Positions 7,752 to 18,400 of a stretch of 62,647 bases of DNA are shown here, one piece after another; position 1 is the stretch's first letter; every line of letters starts with the position of its first letter. The notes under the pieces were generated by a model. It searched no databases. It was not told where the DNA came from and worked only from the letters and a program-made list of their open reading frames with translations. The position numbers and the translations under genes were made by a program. Source of the stretch: Streptomyces sp. AV19. GTDB lineage: Bacteria > Actinomycetota > Actinomycetes > Streptomycetales > Streptomycetaceae. The DNA is taken from contig NZ_JAEAMR010000004.1 of assembly GCF_015999245.1 (NCBI RefSeq), positions 491,869 to 554,515 of the forward strand, in the 5' to 3' direction.

Positions 7752-8230
7752 GCCTCCACCCCCAGCAGATAGGCGTGGGCCGCGCCCGCGGCGGCCACCG
7801 AGGCGAGGAGGCGGGCGAGTTCGGGCGAGGCCGAGCCGAGGGCCGCGGCCCGGTCGTCGGCGGTGCGCCGCTCGGCGTCGGCGAGCGCCGCCAGCGCGGC
7901 CTTCGCGTCCCGGGGGGCGGACGACGAGGGCGGGGCGGAGGGCGCGGAGGAGCCGAACGCCTCGGCGTGCCGGGCGACTTCGGCCCGCAGCGGCCGCAGC
8001 CGCCCGGCGAGCCCGGCGTGCGCGGCGATCGTCGCGTCGTACGCGGCCAGCAGCGCCGTCGAGTCCCGGCCGGCCCGGGCGCGCAGCCGCTCCTCGGCGC
8101 GGGCGCGCTCGTCGGCCGCGCCGTCCTGCCGCCCGCCGGAGCAGCCGGCGAGCAGCACCGCCGCGCCCCCCGCCAGCAGCGTCCGTCTGCGCGGGCCGGT
8201 GCCGGCCCGCGTCGTCGTCGTGAGCGCCAC
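7748..8230 (-). CDS. Small lipoprotein, partner of the DUF4439 protein
   Basis: A leftward gene of 160 residues if started at GTG 8230, which has a good ribosome binding site (AAAGAGG five bases upstream). An in-frame ATG at 8299 would add 23 residues without a visible binding site. The N-terminus is basic (GPRRRTLL), followed by a short hydrophobic stretch and a lipobox LLAGC, so the mature protein should be lipid-anchored outside the membrane. The rest is helical and Ala/Arg-rich. It overlaps the DUF4439 gene. It is a conserved partner in Streptomyces as far as I recall, but its role is unknown. Confidence 0.7.
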   Translation of the reverse strand: MALTTTTRAGTGPRRRTLLAGGAAVLLAGCSGGRQDGAADERARAEERLRARAGRDSTALLAAYDATIAAHAGLAGRLRPLRAEVARHAEAFGSSAPSAPPSSSAPRDAKAALAALADAERRTADDRAAALGSASPELARLLASVAAAGAAHAYLLGVEA

Positions 8231-8399
8231 GTTCCTCTTTCCGCCGTCTCCCCTGATGATCACCGCACGTGAGCGTACCGGCGCGCCGCCGGGCGGCACG
8301 GACGAGGCACCGAATCGTCAGTCGGCTGCCGGAACAGATAGGCTTTGACCTGACACGCGACTTTCCCACAACAGCACACGCGGCCGAGGAGTCACCCGG

Positions 8400-8924
8400 A
8401 TGAGCACCACCCAGAGCGAGCGGCTGCGCGAGCTGCTCGCCCCTCTCGTCAGCGCACGGGAGCTGGATCTGGAAGAGGTCGAAGTGACACCGGCCGGCAA
8501 GCGCCGTGTGCTGCGGGTCGTGGTGGATTCCGACGAGGGCGTCCAACTGGACGCGTGCGCGGAACTGAGCCGCGAGATCTCCGCGAAGCTCGACGAGACG
8601 GACGTGATGGGCGGTGACCCCTACGTTCTGGAGGTCACTTCGCCCGGCGCCGACCGTCCCCTGACGCAGCACCGCCACTACGTGCGTGCCGCCGGGCGCC
8701 TGATCAAGGCCCAGCTCACCGAGGGCGGCGAGCTGGTCGCGCGCATCGTGGGCGTGGACGACGAGGGGCTCGACCTGGAGGTCCCCGGCGTCAAGGGCCG
8801 CAAGCCCACCGCGCGCCGCCTGGCGTTCGCGGACATCGCGAAGGCCCGTGTGGAGATCGAGTTCAACCGCCCGGGGGCCGAGAAGGCCTCAGCCGGGACC
8901 GACGAGAGCCAAGAGGAGGCGTAG
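8400..8924 (+). CDS. rimP: Ribosome maturation factor RimP
   Basis: 174 residues from ATG 8400. RimP assists assembly of the 30S ribosomal subunit head. Family signatures are [20 protein letters not shown] and [14 protein letters not shown], followed by a C-terminal SH3-like domain (about residues 95-155). It heads the rimP-nusA-(ylxR)-infB operon; nusA follows after only two bases. The C-terminal tail (about 20 residues, Glu/Ala/Ser-rich) is an actinobacterial extension. The AAGAGGAGG at its end is also the ribosome binding site of nusA. Confidence 0.96.
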   Translation: MSTTQSERLRELLAPLVSARELDLEEVEVTPAGKRRVLRVVVDSDEGVQLDACAELSREISAKLDETDVMGGDPYVLEVTSPGADRPLTQHRHYVRAAGRLIKAQLTEGGELVARIVGVDDEGLDLEVPGVKGRKPTARRLAFADIAKARVEIEFNRPGAEKASAGTDESQEEA

Positions 8925-8926
8925 CC

Positions 8927-9919
8927 GTGGACATCGACATGAGTGCCCTGCGGGGTCTGGTGCGAGAGAAGGAGATCTCCTTCGACCTGCTGGTCGAGGC
9001 GATCGAGTCGGCCCTCCTCATCGCCTACCACCGCACCGAGGGAAGCCGCCGCCGGGCCCGCGTGGTGCTCGACCGGGAGACCGGCCACGTGACGGTGTGG
9101 GCCAAGGAGGATCCGCAGGACCTCGCCGAGGGCGAGGAGCCGAAGGAGTTCGACGACACCCCGTCCGGCTTCGGCCGGATCGCCGCGACCACCGCGAAGC
9201 AGGTCATCCTCCAGCGCCTGCGCGACGCCGAGGACGAGATCACTTTCGGTGAGTTCGCCGGCCGCGAGGGCGACGTCGTCGCGGGCGTCGTCCAGCAGGG
9301 CAAGGACCCCAAGAACGTCCTGGTGGACATCGGCCGGCTGGAGGCCATCCTGCCGGTGCAGGAGCAGGTGCCCGGCGAGGAGTACACGCACGGCACCCGG
9401 CTGCGCACCTACGTCGTGCGGGTGGCCAAGGGCGTCCGCGGCCCGTCCGTGACGCTCTCGCGCACCCACCCGAACCTGGTGAAGAAGCTCTTCGCCATGG
9501 AGGTCCCGGAGATCGCGGACGGCTCGGTGGAGATCGCCGCCATCGCCCGTGAGGCCGGTCACCGCACCAAGATCGCCGTCCGGTCCACCCGTTCCGGCCT
9601 GAACGCCAAGGGCGCCTGCATCGGCCCGATGGGCGGCCGGGTCCGCGCGGTCATGGCCGAGCTGCACGGCGAGAAGATCGACATCGTCGACTGGTCGGAC
9701 GACCCCGCCGAGCTGGTGGCGCACGCGCTGTCGCCCGCGCGGGTGAGCAAGGTCGAGGTCGTGGACCTCGCCGCCCGCTCCGCCCGGGTGACCGTGCCGG
9801 ACTACCAGCTCTCCCTCGCCATCGGCAAGGAGGGGCAGAACGCCCGGCTCGCCGCGCGGCTGACCGGCTGGCGGATCGACATCCGCCCGGACACCGAGCA
9901 GCAGGACAAGCCGGAGTAA
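8927..9919 (+). CDS. nusA: Transcription termination/antitermination factor NusA
   Basis: 330 residues from GTG 8927, seven bases after a strong AGGAGG. NusA binds RNA polymerase and RNA and modulates pausing, termination and rRNA antitermination. Domains: N-terminal polymerase-binding region (1-110), S1 domain (about 115-190, with [20 protein letters not shown]), and two KH domains (about 205-325, with [12 protein letters not shown] and [20 protein letters not shown]). It lacks the C-terminal acidic repeats of E. coli NusA, as is usual in actinobacteria. An internal ATG four codons later is an alternative start. Confidence 0.96.
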   Translation: MDIDMSALRGLVREKEISFDLLVEAIESALLIAYHRTEGSRRRARVVLDRETGHVTVWAKEDPQDLAEGEEPKEFDDTPSGFGRIAATTAKQVILQRLRDAEDEITFGEFAGREGDVVAGVVQQGKDPKNVLVDIGRLEAILPVQEQVPGEEYTHGTRLRTYVVRVAKGVRGPSVTLSRTHPNLVKKLFAMEVPEIADGSVEIAAIAREAGHRTKIAVRSTRSGLNAKGACIGPMGGRVRAVMAELHGEKIDIVDWSDDPAELVAHALSPARVSKVEVVDLAARSARVTVPDYQLSLAIGKEGQNARLAARLTGWRIDIRPDTEQQDKPE

Positions 9920-9933
9920 GCAGGCGCGAGGAG

Positions 9934-9993
9934 GCGGCCGGGGGCGCACGGGAGCGAAGTCATGGGGCTTCGTGGTTCCGCGCCCCCGGCCGC
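9934..9993 (+). terminator. Long hairpin between nusA and ylxR
   Basis: A perfect 14-bp stem (gcggccgggggcgc / gcgcccccggccgc) with a 32-base loop follows nusA by 14 bases. It has no U-tract. It may be an attenuator that reduces readthrough into ylxR-infB, or an RNase III site. Confidence 0.5.
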
Positions 9994-10061
9994 TCCCGGC
10001 GTGGCCATGAAGTGGACGTGGCCGATCTGTCCCCCAAAGGGGTGCGGTCGGCTCGGGGAGG

Positions 10062-10067
10062 TAGACT
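10062..10067 (+). promoter_or_regulatory. Possible -10 element for a leaderless ylxR transcript
   Basis: TAGACT ends six bases before the GTG start of ylxR and no convincing ribosome binding site intervenes. No clear -35 was found. This would give ylxR-infB a promoter separate from rimP-nusA. Confidence 0.3.
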
Positions 10068-10073
10068 TAATCA

Positions 10074-10361
10074 GTGTCTGGCCGGACGCATGCCCGCGTA
10101 TGCCCTGAACGCACCTGTGTGGGGTGCCGGGAGCGAGCGGCCAAGGGCGATCTGCTGCGGATCGTGCTGATCGAGGACGCCTGCGTCCCCGATCCTCGCG
10201 GTACGCTGCCCGGCCGGGGTGCCTCCGTGCACCCCGCACTGGTCTGTCTCGATCTGGCGGTCCGCCGCCGGGCGTTCCCCAGGGCCTTCAGGGGCCGAGG
10301 ACCGCTCGACACGGCGGAGCTGCGGCAATACGTCGAGCGGATCGAGCAGCAGAAGAGTTAG
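10074..10361 (+). CDS. ylxR: YlxR family RNA-binding protein (DUF448)
   Basis: 95 residues from GTG 10074. Contains the YlxR signature RTCVGCRERAAKGDLLRIV near the N-terminus and GRGASVHPALVCLDLAV RRR in the middle. YlxR is a small nucleic-acid-binding protein encoded between nusA and infB in many bacteria, where it has been linked to regulation of transcription and RNase P in some species. The position between nusA and infB is canonical. About 165 bp separate it from infB. Confidence 0.93.
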   Translation: MSGRTHARVCPERTCVGCRERAAKGDLLRIVLIEDACVPDPRGTLPGRGASVHPALVCLDLAVRRRAFPRAFRGRGPLDTAELRQYVERIEQQKS

Positions 10362-10525
10362 GCCCCGCGTCAGCGGGGATGTCCCAGGCACGGGTATCCG
10401 TGCTGTCAGGTACCTCGCGAGTTGGAAGTAGGTCGAGATTGCGATGAGCACTCGATGAGTACGCGATGAGTACGCCCATGAAGTAGCGACGGTCCGGTTG
10501 ACAACCCGGACCTAGAAGGAGCGAA

Positions 10526-13327
10526 GTGGCTAAGGTCCGGGTATACGAACTCGCCAAGGAGTTCGGAGTGGAGAGCAAGGTCGTCATGGCCAAGCTCCAA
10601 GAACTTGGTGAATTCGTCCGTTCGGCGTCCTCGACGATCGAGGCGCCGGTCGTCCGCAAGTTGACTGACGCGCTGCAGGGGCCCGGCGGCAACGCCGGCA
10701 AGTCCGCTGCCAAGCCCGCGGCGCCGCGCAAGGCGGCCCCCGCGAAGCCGGCCGCGCCCGGAGTGGGCGCGGCCGCTCGGGACGGCCGCCGTCACGCTGG
10801 CCGTCCCGAGCGCGCCCCGCGCGCCGGTGGCCAGGGCGCGCCGCGTCCCGGCGCCCGTCCGGCCGGTCCCCGTCCGGGCAACAACCCCTTCACCTCCGGT
10901 GGCTCCACCGGCATGGCCCGTCCGCAGGCTCCCCGTCCGGGTGGCGCCCCGCGTCCGGGTGCCGGAGGCCCCGGTGCCCCGCGTCCGCAGGGCGGTCCCG
11001 GCGGTGCCCCGCGCCCGCAGGGCGGCGCTCCGCGTCCGACCCCCGGCGGCATGCCCCGTCCGCAGGCTCCCGGTGGCGCACCCCGTTCCGCCGGAGGCCC
11101 CGGCGCCCCGGCCGGTAACCGCCCGAACCCGGGCATGATGCCGCAGCGTCCCGCTGCCGGCCCGCGTCCGGGCCCCGGCGGTGCCGGTCGTCCCGGTGGT
11201 GCCGGTCGTCCCGGTGGTGGCGGCGGCGGTCGTCCCGGCTTCGCCGGTCGTCCGGCCGGTCCGGGCGGCGGCGGTCGTCCGGGCGGCGGCGGCTTCGCCG
11301 GCCGTCCCGGTGGCGGTGGCCCCGGTGGTGGCGGCGGCTTCGGCGGCGGTCGTCCCGGTGGCTTCGGCGGTCGTCCCGGTGGCCCGGGTGCCCGTGGTGG
11401 CACGCAGGGTGCCTTCGGCCGTCCCGGTGGTCCGGCCCGTCGTGGCCGCAAGTCCAAGCGTCAGCGTCGCCAGGAGTACGAGGCCATGCAGGCCCCGTCC
11501 GTGGGCGGCGTGATGCTGCCGCGCGGCGGCGGCGAGACCATTCGCCTGTCGCGTGGTGCGTCGCTGACCGACTTCGCGGAGAAGATCGGCGCCAACCCGG
11601 CGTCGCTCGTCGCCGTGATGATGAACCTCGGCGAGATGGTCACCGCGACCCAGTCGGTGTCCGACGAGACGCTGCAGCTCCTCGGCGGCGAGATGAACTA
11701 CACGGTTCAGATCGTCAGCCCCGAGGAGGAGGACCGCGAGCTGCTCGAGTCCTTCGACATCGAGTTCGGCGAGAACGAGGGCGGCGAGGAGATGCTCGTC
11801 GCGCGTCCGCCGGTCGTGACCGTCATGGGTCACGTCGACCACGGAAAGACGCGACTCCTCGACGCGATCCGCAAGACCAACGTGGTCGCGGGCGAGGCCG
11901 GTGGCATCACCCAGCACATCGGTGCCTACCAGGTCGCGACCGAGGTCAACGACGAAGAGCGCAAGATCACCTTCATCGACACCCCGGGTCACGAGGCGTT
12001 CACCGCCATGCGTGCCCGTGGTGCGAAGTCGACCGACATCGCGATCCTCGTGGTGGCGGCCAACGACGGTGTCATGCCGCAGACGATCGAGGCCCTGAAC
12101 CACGCCAAGGCGGCCGACGTGCCGATCGTGGTCGCGGTCAACAAGATCGACGTCGAGGGCGCCGACCCGACCAAGGTGCGCGGTCAGCTCACCGAGTTCG
12201 GTCTGGTGGCCGAGGAGTACGGCGGCGACACGATGTTCGTCGACATCTCCGCCAAGCAGGGTCTGAACATCGACAAGCTGCTCGAGGCCGTCGTCCTCAC
12301 CGCCGACGCCGCGCTCGACCTGCGCGCCAACGCGGAGCAGGACGCGCAGGGCATCGCGATCGAGGCCCACCTCGACCGCGGCCGCGGCGCCGTGGCCACC
12401 GTCCTCGTCCAGCGCGGTACCCTCCGCGTCGGCGACACGATGGTCGCCGGTGACGCGTACGGCCGTGTCCGCGCGATGCTCGACGACAAGGGCCAGAACG
12501 TGGAGGAGGCGGGTCCGTCGACCCCGGTCCTCGTCCTCGGTCTGACCAACGTCCCGGGCGCCGGCGACAACTTCCTCGTCGTCGACGAGGACCGCACGGC
12601 CCGCCAGATCGCCGAGAAGCGCGCCGCGCGCGAGCGCAACGCCGCCTTCGCCAAGCGCACCCGCCGGGTGTCCCTCGAGGACCTTGACAAGGTGCTCAAG
12701 GCCGGTCTGGTGCAGGATCTCAACATCATCATCAAGGGCGACGCGTCCGGTTCGGTGGAGGCCCTCGAGTCCTCGCTGCTCCAGCTCGACGTCGGCGAAG
12801 AGGTCGAGATCCGCGTGCTGCACCGCGGTGTGGGTGCGGTCACCGAGTCGGACATCAACCTGGCGACCGGCTCCGACGCCATCGTCATCGGCTTCAACGT
12901 CCGTGCCGAGGGCCGTGCCACGCAGATGGCCGAGCGCGAGGGCGTGGACGTCCGGTACTACTCGGTCATCTACCAGGCGATCGAGGAGATCGAGGCGGCC
13001 CTCAAGGGCATGCTGAAGCCGGAGTACGAAGAGGTCGAGCTCGGTACGGCGGAGATCCGCGAGGTCTTCCGCTCGTCCAAGCTGGGCAACATCGCGGGTG
13101 TCCTCATCCGCTCCGGCGAGGTCAAGCGCAACACCAAGGCGCGCCTCATCCGCGACGGCAAGGTCGTGGCCGAGGACCTCACCATCGTCGGTCTGCGTCG
13201 CTTCAAGGACGACGTCACCGAGATCCGCGAGGGCTTCGAGGGTGGTATCAACCTCGGAAACTTCAACGACATCAAGGTCGACGACGTCATCGCGACGTAC
13301 GAGATGCGCGAGAAGCCGCGCGGCTGA
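10526..13327 (+). CDS. infB: Translation initiation factor IF-2
   Basis: 933 residues from GTG 10526 behind [10 protein letters not shown]-2 is the GTPase that places initiator fMet-tRNA on the ribosome. Layout: an N-terminal IF2-N domain ([18 protein letters not shown]), a very Gly/Pro/Arg/Ala-rich disordered linker at about residues 50-310, a second IF2-N module, the G domain with G1 GHVDHGKT near residue 436 and NKID, then EF-Tu-like domain II and the tRNA-binding C-domains. The linker's repetitive GRPGG codons give strongly low-complexity DNA (about 10,780-11,460), as in other Streptomyces IF-2. A terminator-like hairpin follows. Confidence 0.97.
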   Translation: MAKVRVYELAKEFGVESKVVMAKLQELGEFVRSASSTIEAPVVRKLTDALQGPGGNAGKSAAKPAAPRKAAPAKPAAPGVGAAARDGRRHAGRPERAPRAGGQGAPRPGARPAGPRPGNNPFTSGGSTGMARPQAPRPGGAPRPGAGGPGAPRPQGGPGGAPRPQGGAPRPTPGGMPRPQAPGGAPRSAGGPGAPAGNRPNPGMMPQRPAAGPRPGPGGAGRPGGAGRPGGGGGGRPGFAGRPAGPGGGGRPGGGGFAGRPGGGGPGGGGGFGGGRPGGFGGRPGGPGARGGTQGAFGRPGGPARRGRKSKRQRRQEYEAMQAPSVGGVMLPRGGGETIRLSRGASLTDFAEKIGANPASLVAVMMNLGEMVTATQSVSDETLQLLGGEMNYTVQIVSPEEEDRELLESFDIEFGENEGGEEMLVARPPVVTVMGHVDHGKTRLLDAIRKTNVVAGEAGGITQHIGAYQVATEVNDEERKITFIDTPGHEAFTAMRARGAKSTDIAILVVAANDGVMPQTIEALNHAKAADVPIVVAVNKIDVEGADPTKVRGQLTEFGLVAEEYGGDTMFVDISAKQGLNIDKLLEAVVLTADAALDLRANAEQDAQGIAIEAHLDRGRGAVATVLVQRGTLRVGDTMVAGDAYGRVRAMLDDKGQNVEEAGPSTPVLVLGLTNVPGAGDNFLVVDEDRTARQIAEKRAARERNAAFAKRTRRVSLEDLDKVLKAGLVQDLNIIIKGDASGSVEALESSLLQLDVGEEVEIRVLHRGVGAVTESDINLATGSDAIVIGFNVRAEGRATQMAEREGVDVRYYSVIYQAIEEIEAALKGMLKPEYEEVELGTAEIREVFRSSKLGNIAGVLIRSGEVKRNTKARLIRDGKVVAEDLTIVGLRRFKDDVTEIREGFEGGINLGNFNDIKVDDVIATYEMREKPRG

Positions 13328-13340
13328 TCGCACTGATCGC

Positions 13341-13386
13341 GCCGGGGCCGGTCGGCGGGTGGAATATCCCGTCGATCGGCCCCGGC
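13341..13386 (+). terminator. Terminator-like hairpin after infB
   Basis: gccggggccggtcg pairs with cgatcggccccggc (14 bp, one G-U), with a short inner cggg/cccg stem, starting 14 bases after the infB stop. No U-tract. Confidence 0.55.
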
Positions 13387-13466
13387 CGTTGCGTGTACGG
13401 TTTCGAATGAGCCGTACGAATCACGGACACCGACGGCCCCACGGGTGGCATTGAAACCCGCACTGC

Positions 13467-13763
13467 ATGTACGTAGGGACACTGTCCTTCGACCTCCTCC
13501 TCGGCGACGTACGGTCGCTGAAGGAGAAGCGCTCCGTCGTCCGCCCGATCGTCGCCGAACTGCACCGCAAGTACGCGGTGAGCGTGGCGGAGGTCGGAGA
13601 CCAGGACCTCTACCGCAGGGCCACCATCGGCCTCGCGGCGGTCTCCGGCGACATGGGGCACCTCACGGACCTGCTGGACCGCTGCGAGCGCTGGGTCGCC
13701 GCACGTCCTGAAGTGGATCTGCTGTCCGCGCGGCGGCGGTTCCACGGCGAGCACGACGACTGA
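13467..13763 (+). CDS. DUF503 family protein
   Basis: 98 residues from ATG 13467. Matches the small DUF503 (YlxP-like) family that is encoded between infB and rbfA in many Gram-positive bacteria: MYVGTLSFDLLLGDVRSLKE at the start, then KRSVVRPIVAELHRKYAVSV and AEVGDQDLYRRATIGLAAVS. The fold is a small alpha/beta protein. Function is not established, but the constant association with rbfA, truB and infB suggests a role in ribosome maturation. rbfA follows after 23 bp with its own AGAAGGAGAAGG ribosome binding site. Confidence 0.9.
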   Translation: MYVGTLSFDLLLGDVRSLKEKRSVVRPIVAELHRKYAVSVAEVGDQDLYRRATIGLAAVSGDMGHLTDLLDRCERWVAARPEVDLLSARRRFHGEHDD

Positions 13764-13786
13764 AACATCAAGAAGGAGAAGGACCA

Positions 13787-14227
13787 GTGGCCGACAACGC
13801 TCGGGCGAAGAAGCTGGCGGACCTCATCCGGGAGGTGGTCGCCCAGAAGCTGCAGCGCGGAATCAAGGACCCGCGCCTCGGTACGCACGTGACCATCACG
13901 GACACCCGGGTCACCGGCGACCTGCGGGAGGCGACGGTCTTCTACACGGTCTACGGCGACGACGAGGACCGGGCCGGCGCGGCCGCCGGGCTGGAGAGCG
14001 CCAAGGGCATGCTGCGCTCGGCGGTCGGGAAGGCGGCGGGCATCAAGTTCACGCCGACCCTGACCTTCGTGGCGGACGCCCTCCCGGAGAACGCCCGGAC
14101 CATCGAGGACCTGCTCGACCGCGCCCGTGCCTCGGACGCGCAGGTGCGCGAGGCGTCCTCGGGCAAGGGCTACGCCGGCGAGGCGGACCCGTACCGCAAG
14201 CCGGGCGACGAGGACACGACCGCCTGA
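13787..14227 (+). CDS. rbfA: Ribosome-binding factor A
   Basis: 146 residues from GTG 13787. RbfA is a KH-like protein needed for late 30S maturation and 16S 5'-end processing. Signatures: ARAKKLADLIREVVAQKL near the start, then DPRLGTHVTITDTRVTGDL, and IKFTPTLTFVADALPENA with RTIEDLLDRAR. The tail of about 25 residues is an extension common in actinobacteria. Its stop codon overlaps the truB start by one base (TGATG), indicating translational coupling. Confidence 0.95.
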   Translation: MADNARAKKLADLIREVVAQKLQRGIKDPRLGTHVTITDTRVTGDLREATVFYTVYGDDEDRAGAAAGLESAKGMLRSAVGKAAGIKFTPTLTFVADALPENARTIEDLLDRARASDAQVREASSGKGYAGEADPYRKPGDEDTTA

Positions 14228-15126
14228 TGAATCGCACGCCTACCCCGGACGGCCTGGTCATCGTCGACAAGCCGGCCGGCTTCACCTCGCACGACGTGGT
14301 CGCCAAGATGCGCGGCATGGCGAGGACCCGCCGCGTCGGCCACGCGGGGACGCTCGACCCGATGGCGACCGGCGTGCTCGTCCTCGGCGTCGAGCGGGCC
14401 ACCAAGCTCCTCGGTCACCTCGCGCTGACCGAGAAGGAGTACGTGGCGACCATCCGTCTCGGCCAGAACACCGTGACGGACGACGCCGAGGGCGAGATCA
14501 CCTTGTCCGCCGACGCCTCCGGGGTGACCCGCGAGGCGATCGACGCCGGCGTCGCCAGGATGACCGGGGACATCATGCAGGTCCCCTCCAAGGTCAGCGC
14601 CATCAAGATCGACGGCAAGCGCTCCTACAAGCGGGCGCGGGAGGGCGAGGACTTCGAGATCCCGGCCCGCCCGGTGACGGTCTCCTCCTTCACCGTGCAC
14701 GCCGTCCACCCGGCCGAGGCCGAGGACGGCACCCCGGTGCAGGACATCCTGGTCTCCGTCGTCTGCTCGTCCGGCACCTACGTCCGCGCGCTCGCCCGCG
14801 ACCTGGGCGCGGACACCGGCGTCGGCGGCCACCTGACGGCGCTGCGGCGCACCCGCGTCGGCCCCTACCGGATCTCCGACGCGCGCACCCTCGACCAGCT
14901 CCAGGAGGAGCTGGCCGTGATGCCCGTGGCCGAGGCCGCCGCGGCCGCGTTCCAGCGCTGGGACGTGACCGCGGAGCAGGCCAAGCTGCTGGGCAACGGC
15001 GTGCGGGTCCGGGTGCCGCTCTTCGAGGGCAGCGGTCCGATCGCCGTCTTCGGGCCGGACGGCCGCTTCCTCGCGCTGGTGGAGAACCAGGGCGGGCGGG
15101 CCAAGAGCCTCGCCGTCTTCGGCTGA
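14227..15126 (+). CDS. truB: tRNA pseudouridine(55) synthase TruB
   Basis: 299 residues from ATG 14227. TruB makes the universal pseudouridine 55 in the T-loop of tRNAs. The N-terminal catalytic domain contains LVIVDKPAGFTSHDVV and the active-site motif GHAGTLDPMATGVL with catalytic Asp44. Further conserved blocks are KEYVATIRLGQNT, QVPSKVSAIKIDGKRSYKRA and SSGTYVRALARDLG. A C-terminal domain (about 235-299) is of the actinobacterial type. The one-base overlap with rbfA and the terminator hairpin 34 bases after the stop mark it as last gene of this transcription unit. Confidence 0.96.
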   Translation: MNRTPTPDGLVIVDKPAGFTSHDVVAKMRGMARTRRVGHAGTLDPMATGVLVLGVERATKLLGHLALTEKEYVATIRLGQNTVTDDAEGEITLSADASGVTREAIDAGVARMTGDIMQVPSKVSAIKIDGKRSYKRAREGEDFEIPARPVTVSSFTVHAVHPAEAEDGTPVQDILVSVVCSSGTYVRALARDLGADTGVGGHLTALRRTRVGPYRISDARTLDQLQEELAVMPVAEAAAAAFQRWDVTAEQAKLLGNGVRVRVPLFEGSGPIAVFGPDGRFLALVENQGGRAKSLAVFG

Positions 15127-15159
15127 GCCGCCGTCTTGCGGCCGTCGCGGCCGGACACC

Positions 15160-15193
15160 GTGGGGCGGGGCGCGTGACCGCGCTCCGCCCCAC
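15160..15193 (+). terminator. Terminator hairpin after truB
   Basis: gtggggcggggcgcg pairs with cgcgctccgccccac (15 bp with one G-U pair) around a tgac tetraloop, 34 bases downstream of the truB stop. It is strong enough to end the rimP-to-truB transcription unit. Confidence 0.7.
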
Positions 15194-15486
15194 GACCCCC
15201 CTCCCTTCTCTATCCATCTGATACGCCGGATTCACCCCAACGGGCAGGCGCTCGGAGTGAACCAAGGGGGTGCAAGGGGGCGCGTTCGGCCCGCGATCTG
15301 TCCCGCCGATCAACCGCTGCCTACCGTCGGAACGTACGGGCGTTTGGCTGCCGCCATCACCGCGTTCTCCCGGGGGACATCCCCCGGACGCAGGCCGGGA
15401 CCACGGGCCCGCGGGGCGCGGTGGACCGGCAACGCGCGGCGGGCCTCGGTACTGCGTGTCGGGCGTACGGCGGGGAGGTTCGGCGG
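15194..15486. other. Intergenic region before the protease/P-loop gene
   Basis: No gene, repeat or RNA was recognised here. It should carry the promoter of the downstream large gene, but I found no clear -35/-10 pair. A GTG at 15421 in the same frame could extend that gene by 22 codons. Confidence 0.35.
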
Positions 15487-18400
15487 ATGAGCGGTCGGCG
15501 GACCGATGCTGACGAGTCCTTGGTGCGCATCAGGGACCTGGCGGGGCGGCGGCGCGGGACGGGCTTCGCCGTCGACGACCGCTCCACCCTGATCACCAGC
15601 CACGAGGCCGTGGACGGCCTGGCCTGCCTGGTCCTGCACGCCGCCGGGGACCGCACCGTGATCGTCGGGGCCGACGCCGTCACCCCGCTGCCCGAGTGCG
15701 ACCTGGCGATCGTCCGCACCGAGGGGCTGAGCGTCCCGCCGCTGGCCGTCGCCGCGGCCCCCGAGGTCGCGACCGGTACCTCGGTCCGGCTGCGCGCCGG
15801 CCGCTGGCACGACGCCCGCGTCGTCGGCGACCCCCTGGTGACCTACACCGCCACCGACCGCTTCCACCTCCTCGGCACCGCCCTGGAGCTCTCCCTCCCC
15901 GAGCGGACCCCGCTGCGGCTCGGCGAGGAGGCCACCGGCGGGCCCGTGCTGGACACGCGCACCGGAGCGGTGGTCGCCGTCCTCGGTACCGCGCTGCACT
16001 CCGAGCGCCGGGCCGGCGGCTTCGCGATCCCGCTGCGGGTCACGGCCGCCACCGACCCCGGCGGCCCGCTCGCCGGGATCCTGGAGCGGAACGCGGCGAC
16101 CGTCCCCGCGTGGGGCCGCGACCTCAACCTCGCGGGGGCGCTCCAGCTCACCGGCACCTCGCTCGGCTCCGTGGTCACCCCCCGCACCTGGCGCGAGCCC
16201 GTCGAACGGCCGGAAATGGTGCGGGAGTTCGCCCACTTCCTGGCCGGGTCGCGGGAGCCGGACGGGCGCGTGCTGACCCGCGCGGGGGAGAGCGCCGCCG
16301 ACGTCCCGCCCTACGTCCTCGGCCTGGTCGGCGAGCCCGGCACGGGCCGGACGACCGAGCTCGGCGCGCTCGCCGCCCGGCGCTCGCGCGGCGCCGAGCC
16401 CGCCCCCACGCTCTGGCTGCGCGGCGCCGACCTGCGCGCGGACGACGTGAGCGTGCGCGACGCCGTCGAGCGGGCGCTGAAGGCCGCGGGCCGCATCGTC
16501 ACCGCCTCGGCCGGCCCCGGCAGCACCGTCGGCGACACCTCCACCGCCACCCCCGAGGCCGTCGCGGAGCTCGGCCACCGGGTGGGACGGCCCCTGCTGA
16601 TCCTCCTCGACGGCCCCGAGGAGATGCCGCCGCTGCTCGCCCACGCGCTGCCCGCCTGGACCGAGGCGTCCGCGCACTGGCTGGAGCGGACCGGCACCCG
16701 GATGGTCGTCGCCTGCCGCCCCGAGCACTGGGAGACCGCCGGCGCCCTCTTCCCGCCCGGGGCCCTGCGCTCCGCGGTCACCGCCCTGGGCACCGGCAGC
16801 CCCGCGATCACCGCCGCGGTCCCGGCCTCCCTCCCGCCCTGCGTCCGGATCGCCGGGCTCACCCCCGACCTCGCCGGGGAGGTCCGCGCCTCCTACGGCG
16901 TCCCCGCCGACGCCCTCGCCCCCGCCGACGCCGGCCACCCGCTGGCCCTGCGGCTGCTCGCCGAGGTCCGCGCGGCCCTCCCGGACGGCGCGGAGGGCGC
17001 GGCCGGGGACGATGCCCCCGACCGCTGGGACGTCTTCGCCGCCCACCTCGACCTCGTCTGCCTGCGGATCGCGGTCCGGCTGGCCGCCGCCCGGCGGCCC
17101 CCGCTGCGCGGCACCGCCGTCCGCCGGCTGGCCGCCAAGGTGGCCGGGCAGGTCCACGAGGCGGCCCGGCAGTGCCTGGGGCCCGGCCAGGGCGAGCTGG
17201 AACGAGAAACGTTCGAGCAGCTCTTCCCCTGGCGCACCGGCTGGGCCTCCGCCGTCCTCACCGAGGGGCTGCTCGTCCCGGCCGGCAGTGGCTACCGCTT
17301 CGCCCACGAGGAGTTCGCCGACTGGCTACACGGCACGCACCTCGATCTCGACGCCGCCCTGCACGCCCTGGTCCACCGCTGGTACGAGCCCGAGGGCCCG
17401 CCCGCCGAGGCCGTCGTCCGGCTGCCCTCCCGGCGCGGCGGCGAGCCCGCCCCCGTGTCCGAGGGCCATGTCCCGCCCCCGCCCGGTTCCCGCACGCCCC
17501 CCAGGCGCCGGGGCAAACGCGGTGCCGCCCGGGAGGCGCAGCCCACCCCGCTGCCCGTCCCGCGGCACCGCGTCGGCCCCGTCCTCCAGGCCCTCCTGCT
17601 CCTCGGCCGCCGCTCGGGCCCCACCGAGCTCTCCCGCCGCATGACCGCCCTGGTGCACGCCGTGGAGACGCTCTCGGTCCCCGGGAACGGCCCCGGCCCG
17701 CTCCCCGACCCCACCTGGTGGGCCGCGCACCTGCTGCGCGAGACGCTGCTCCGGGTCCCCGACGCCACCGGCTACCTCCCCGTCCTCCGCCTCCTCGCCG
17801 AGCGCGTCACCGCCTGCGCGCGCTCCGCCGGCGGCTTCGACAGCGGCGACACCGCCGCCCTGGGCGGCCTCACCCGGTTCGGCCCGGCCTTCTGGCTCCA
17901 GCTGCCGCTCGGCCTCGCCGACCGCCTCGACCTGCTGCGGCTGCTCGTCCCCGCCGACGGGCCGCCACCCGGCGCGGCCGGCACGGCGCCCCAGCCGGCG
18001 CCGACGGACCGCTTCCTGCCGGCCGCGGCCGCCCTCCTCGGCGACAACCCCTGCACCGCCCAACCCCTGATCTGCCGCTGGTTCGCCGACGACCGCCCGC
18101 TGCTCACCGCGCCGGACGCCGACGGCGAGTTCGCCGCGCCCACCGTCGCCACCGCCGCGCAGGCCCTGCTCCACACCCACCGCCGGCGCGCCGTCGACGA
18201 CCTCACCGATGCCCTCGTCGGCGCCGCGCACCCGCGCGCCGACGAGCTGCTGGCCGCCCTCGCCGAGGACGAGCCCTCCGCGCTGTGCCGGGCGGTCGAC
18301 CGCTGGGCCCACGACGACCGCGTCGAACTGCACGTCGCCGCCGCCGCGTACGGGCTCAAGGCCGTGGCCCACGTCACCAGCGACGCCGACCGCGAGCTGC

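Noticed and set aside
10780..11460. CRISPR-like or satellite repeats
   Set aside because: The repetition is low-complexity coding sequence for the Gly/Pro/Arg-rich IF-2 linker, not spaced direct repeats.
10406..13333. 975-codon open frame opposite infB
   Set aside because: It is an antisense shadow caused by high-GC codon structure; the infB frame has clear GTPase motifs and a proper start.
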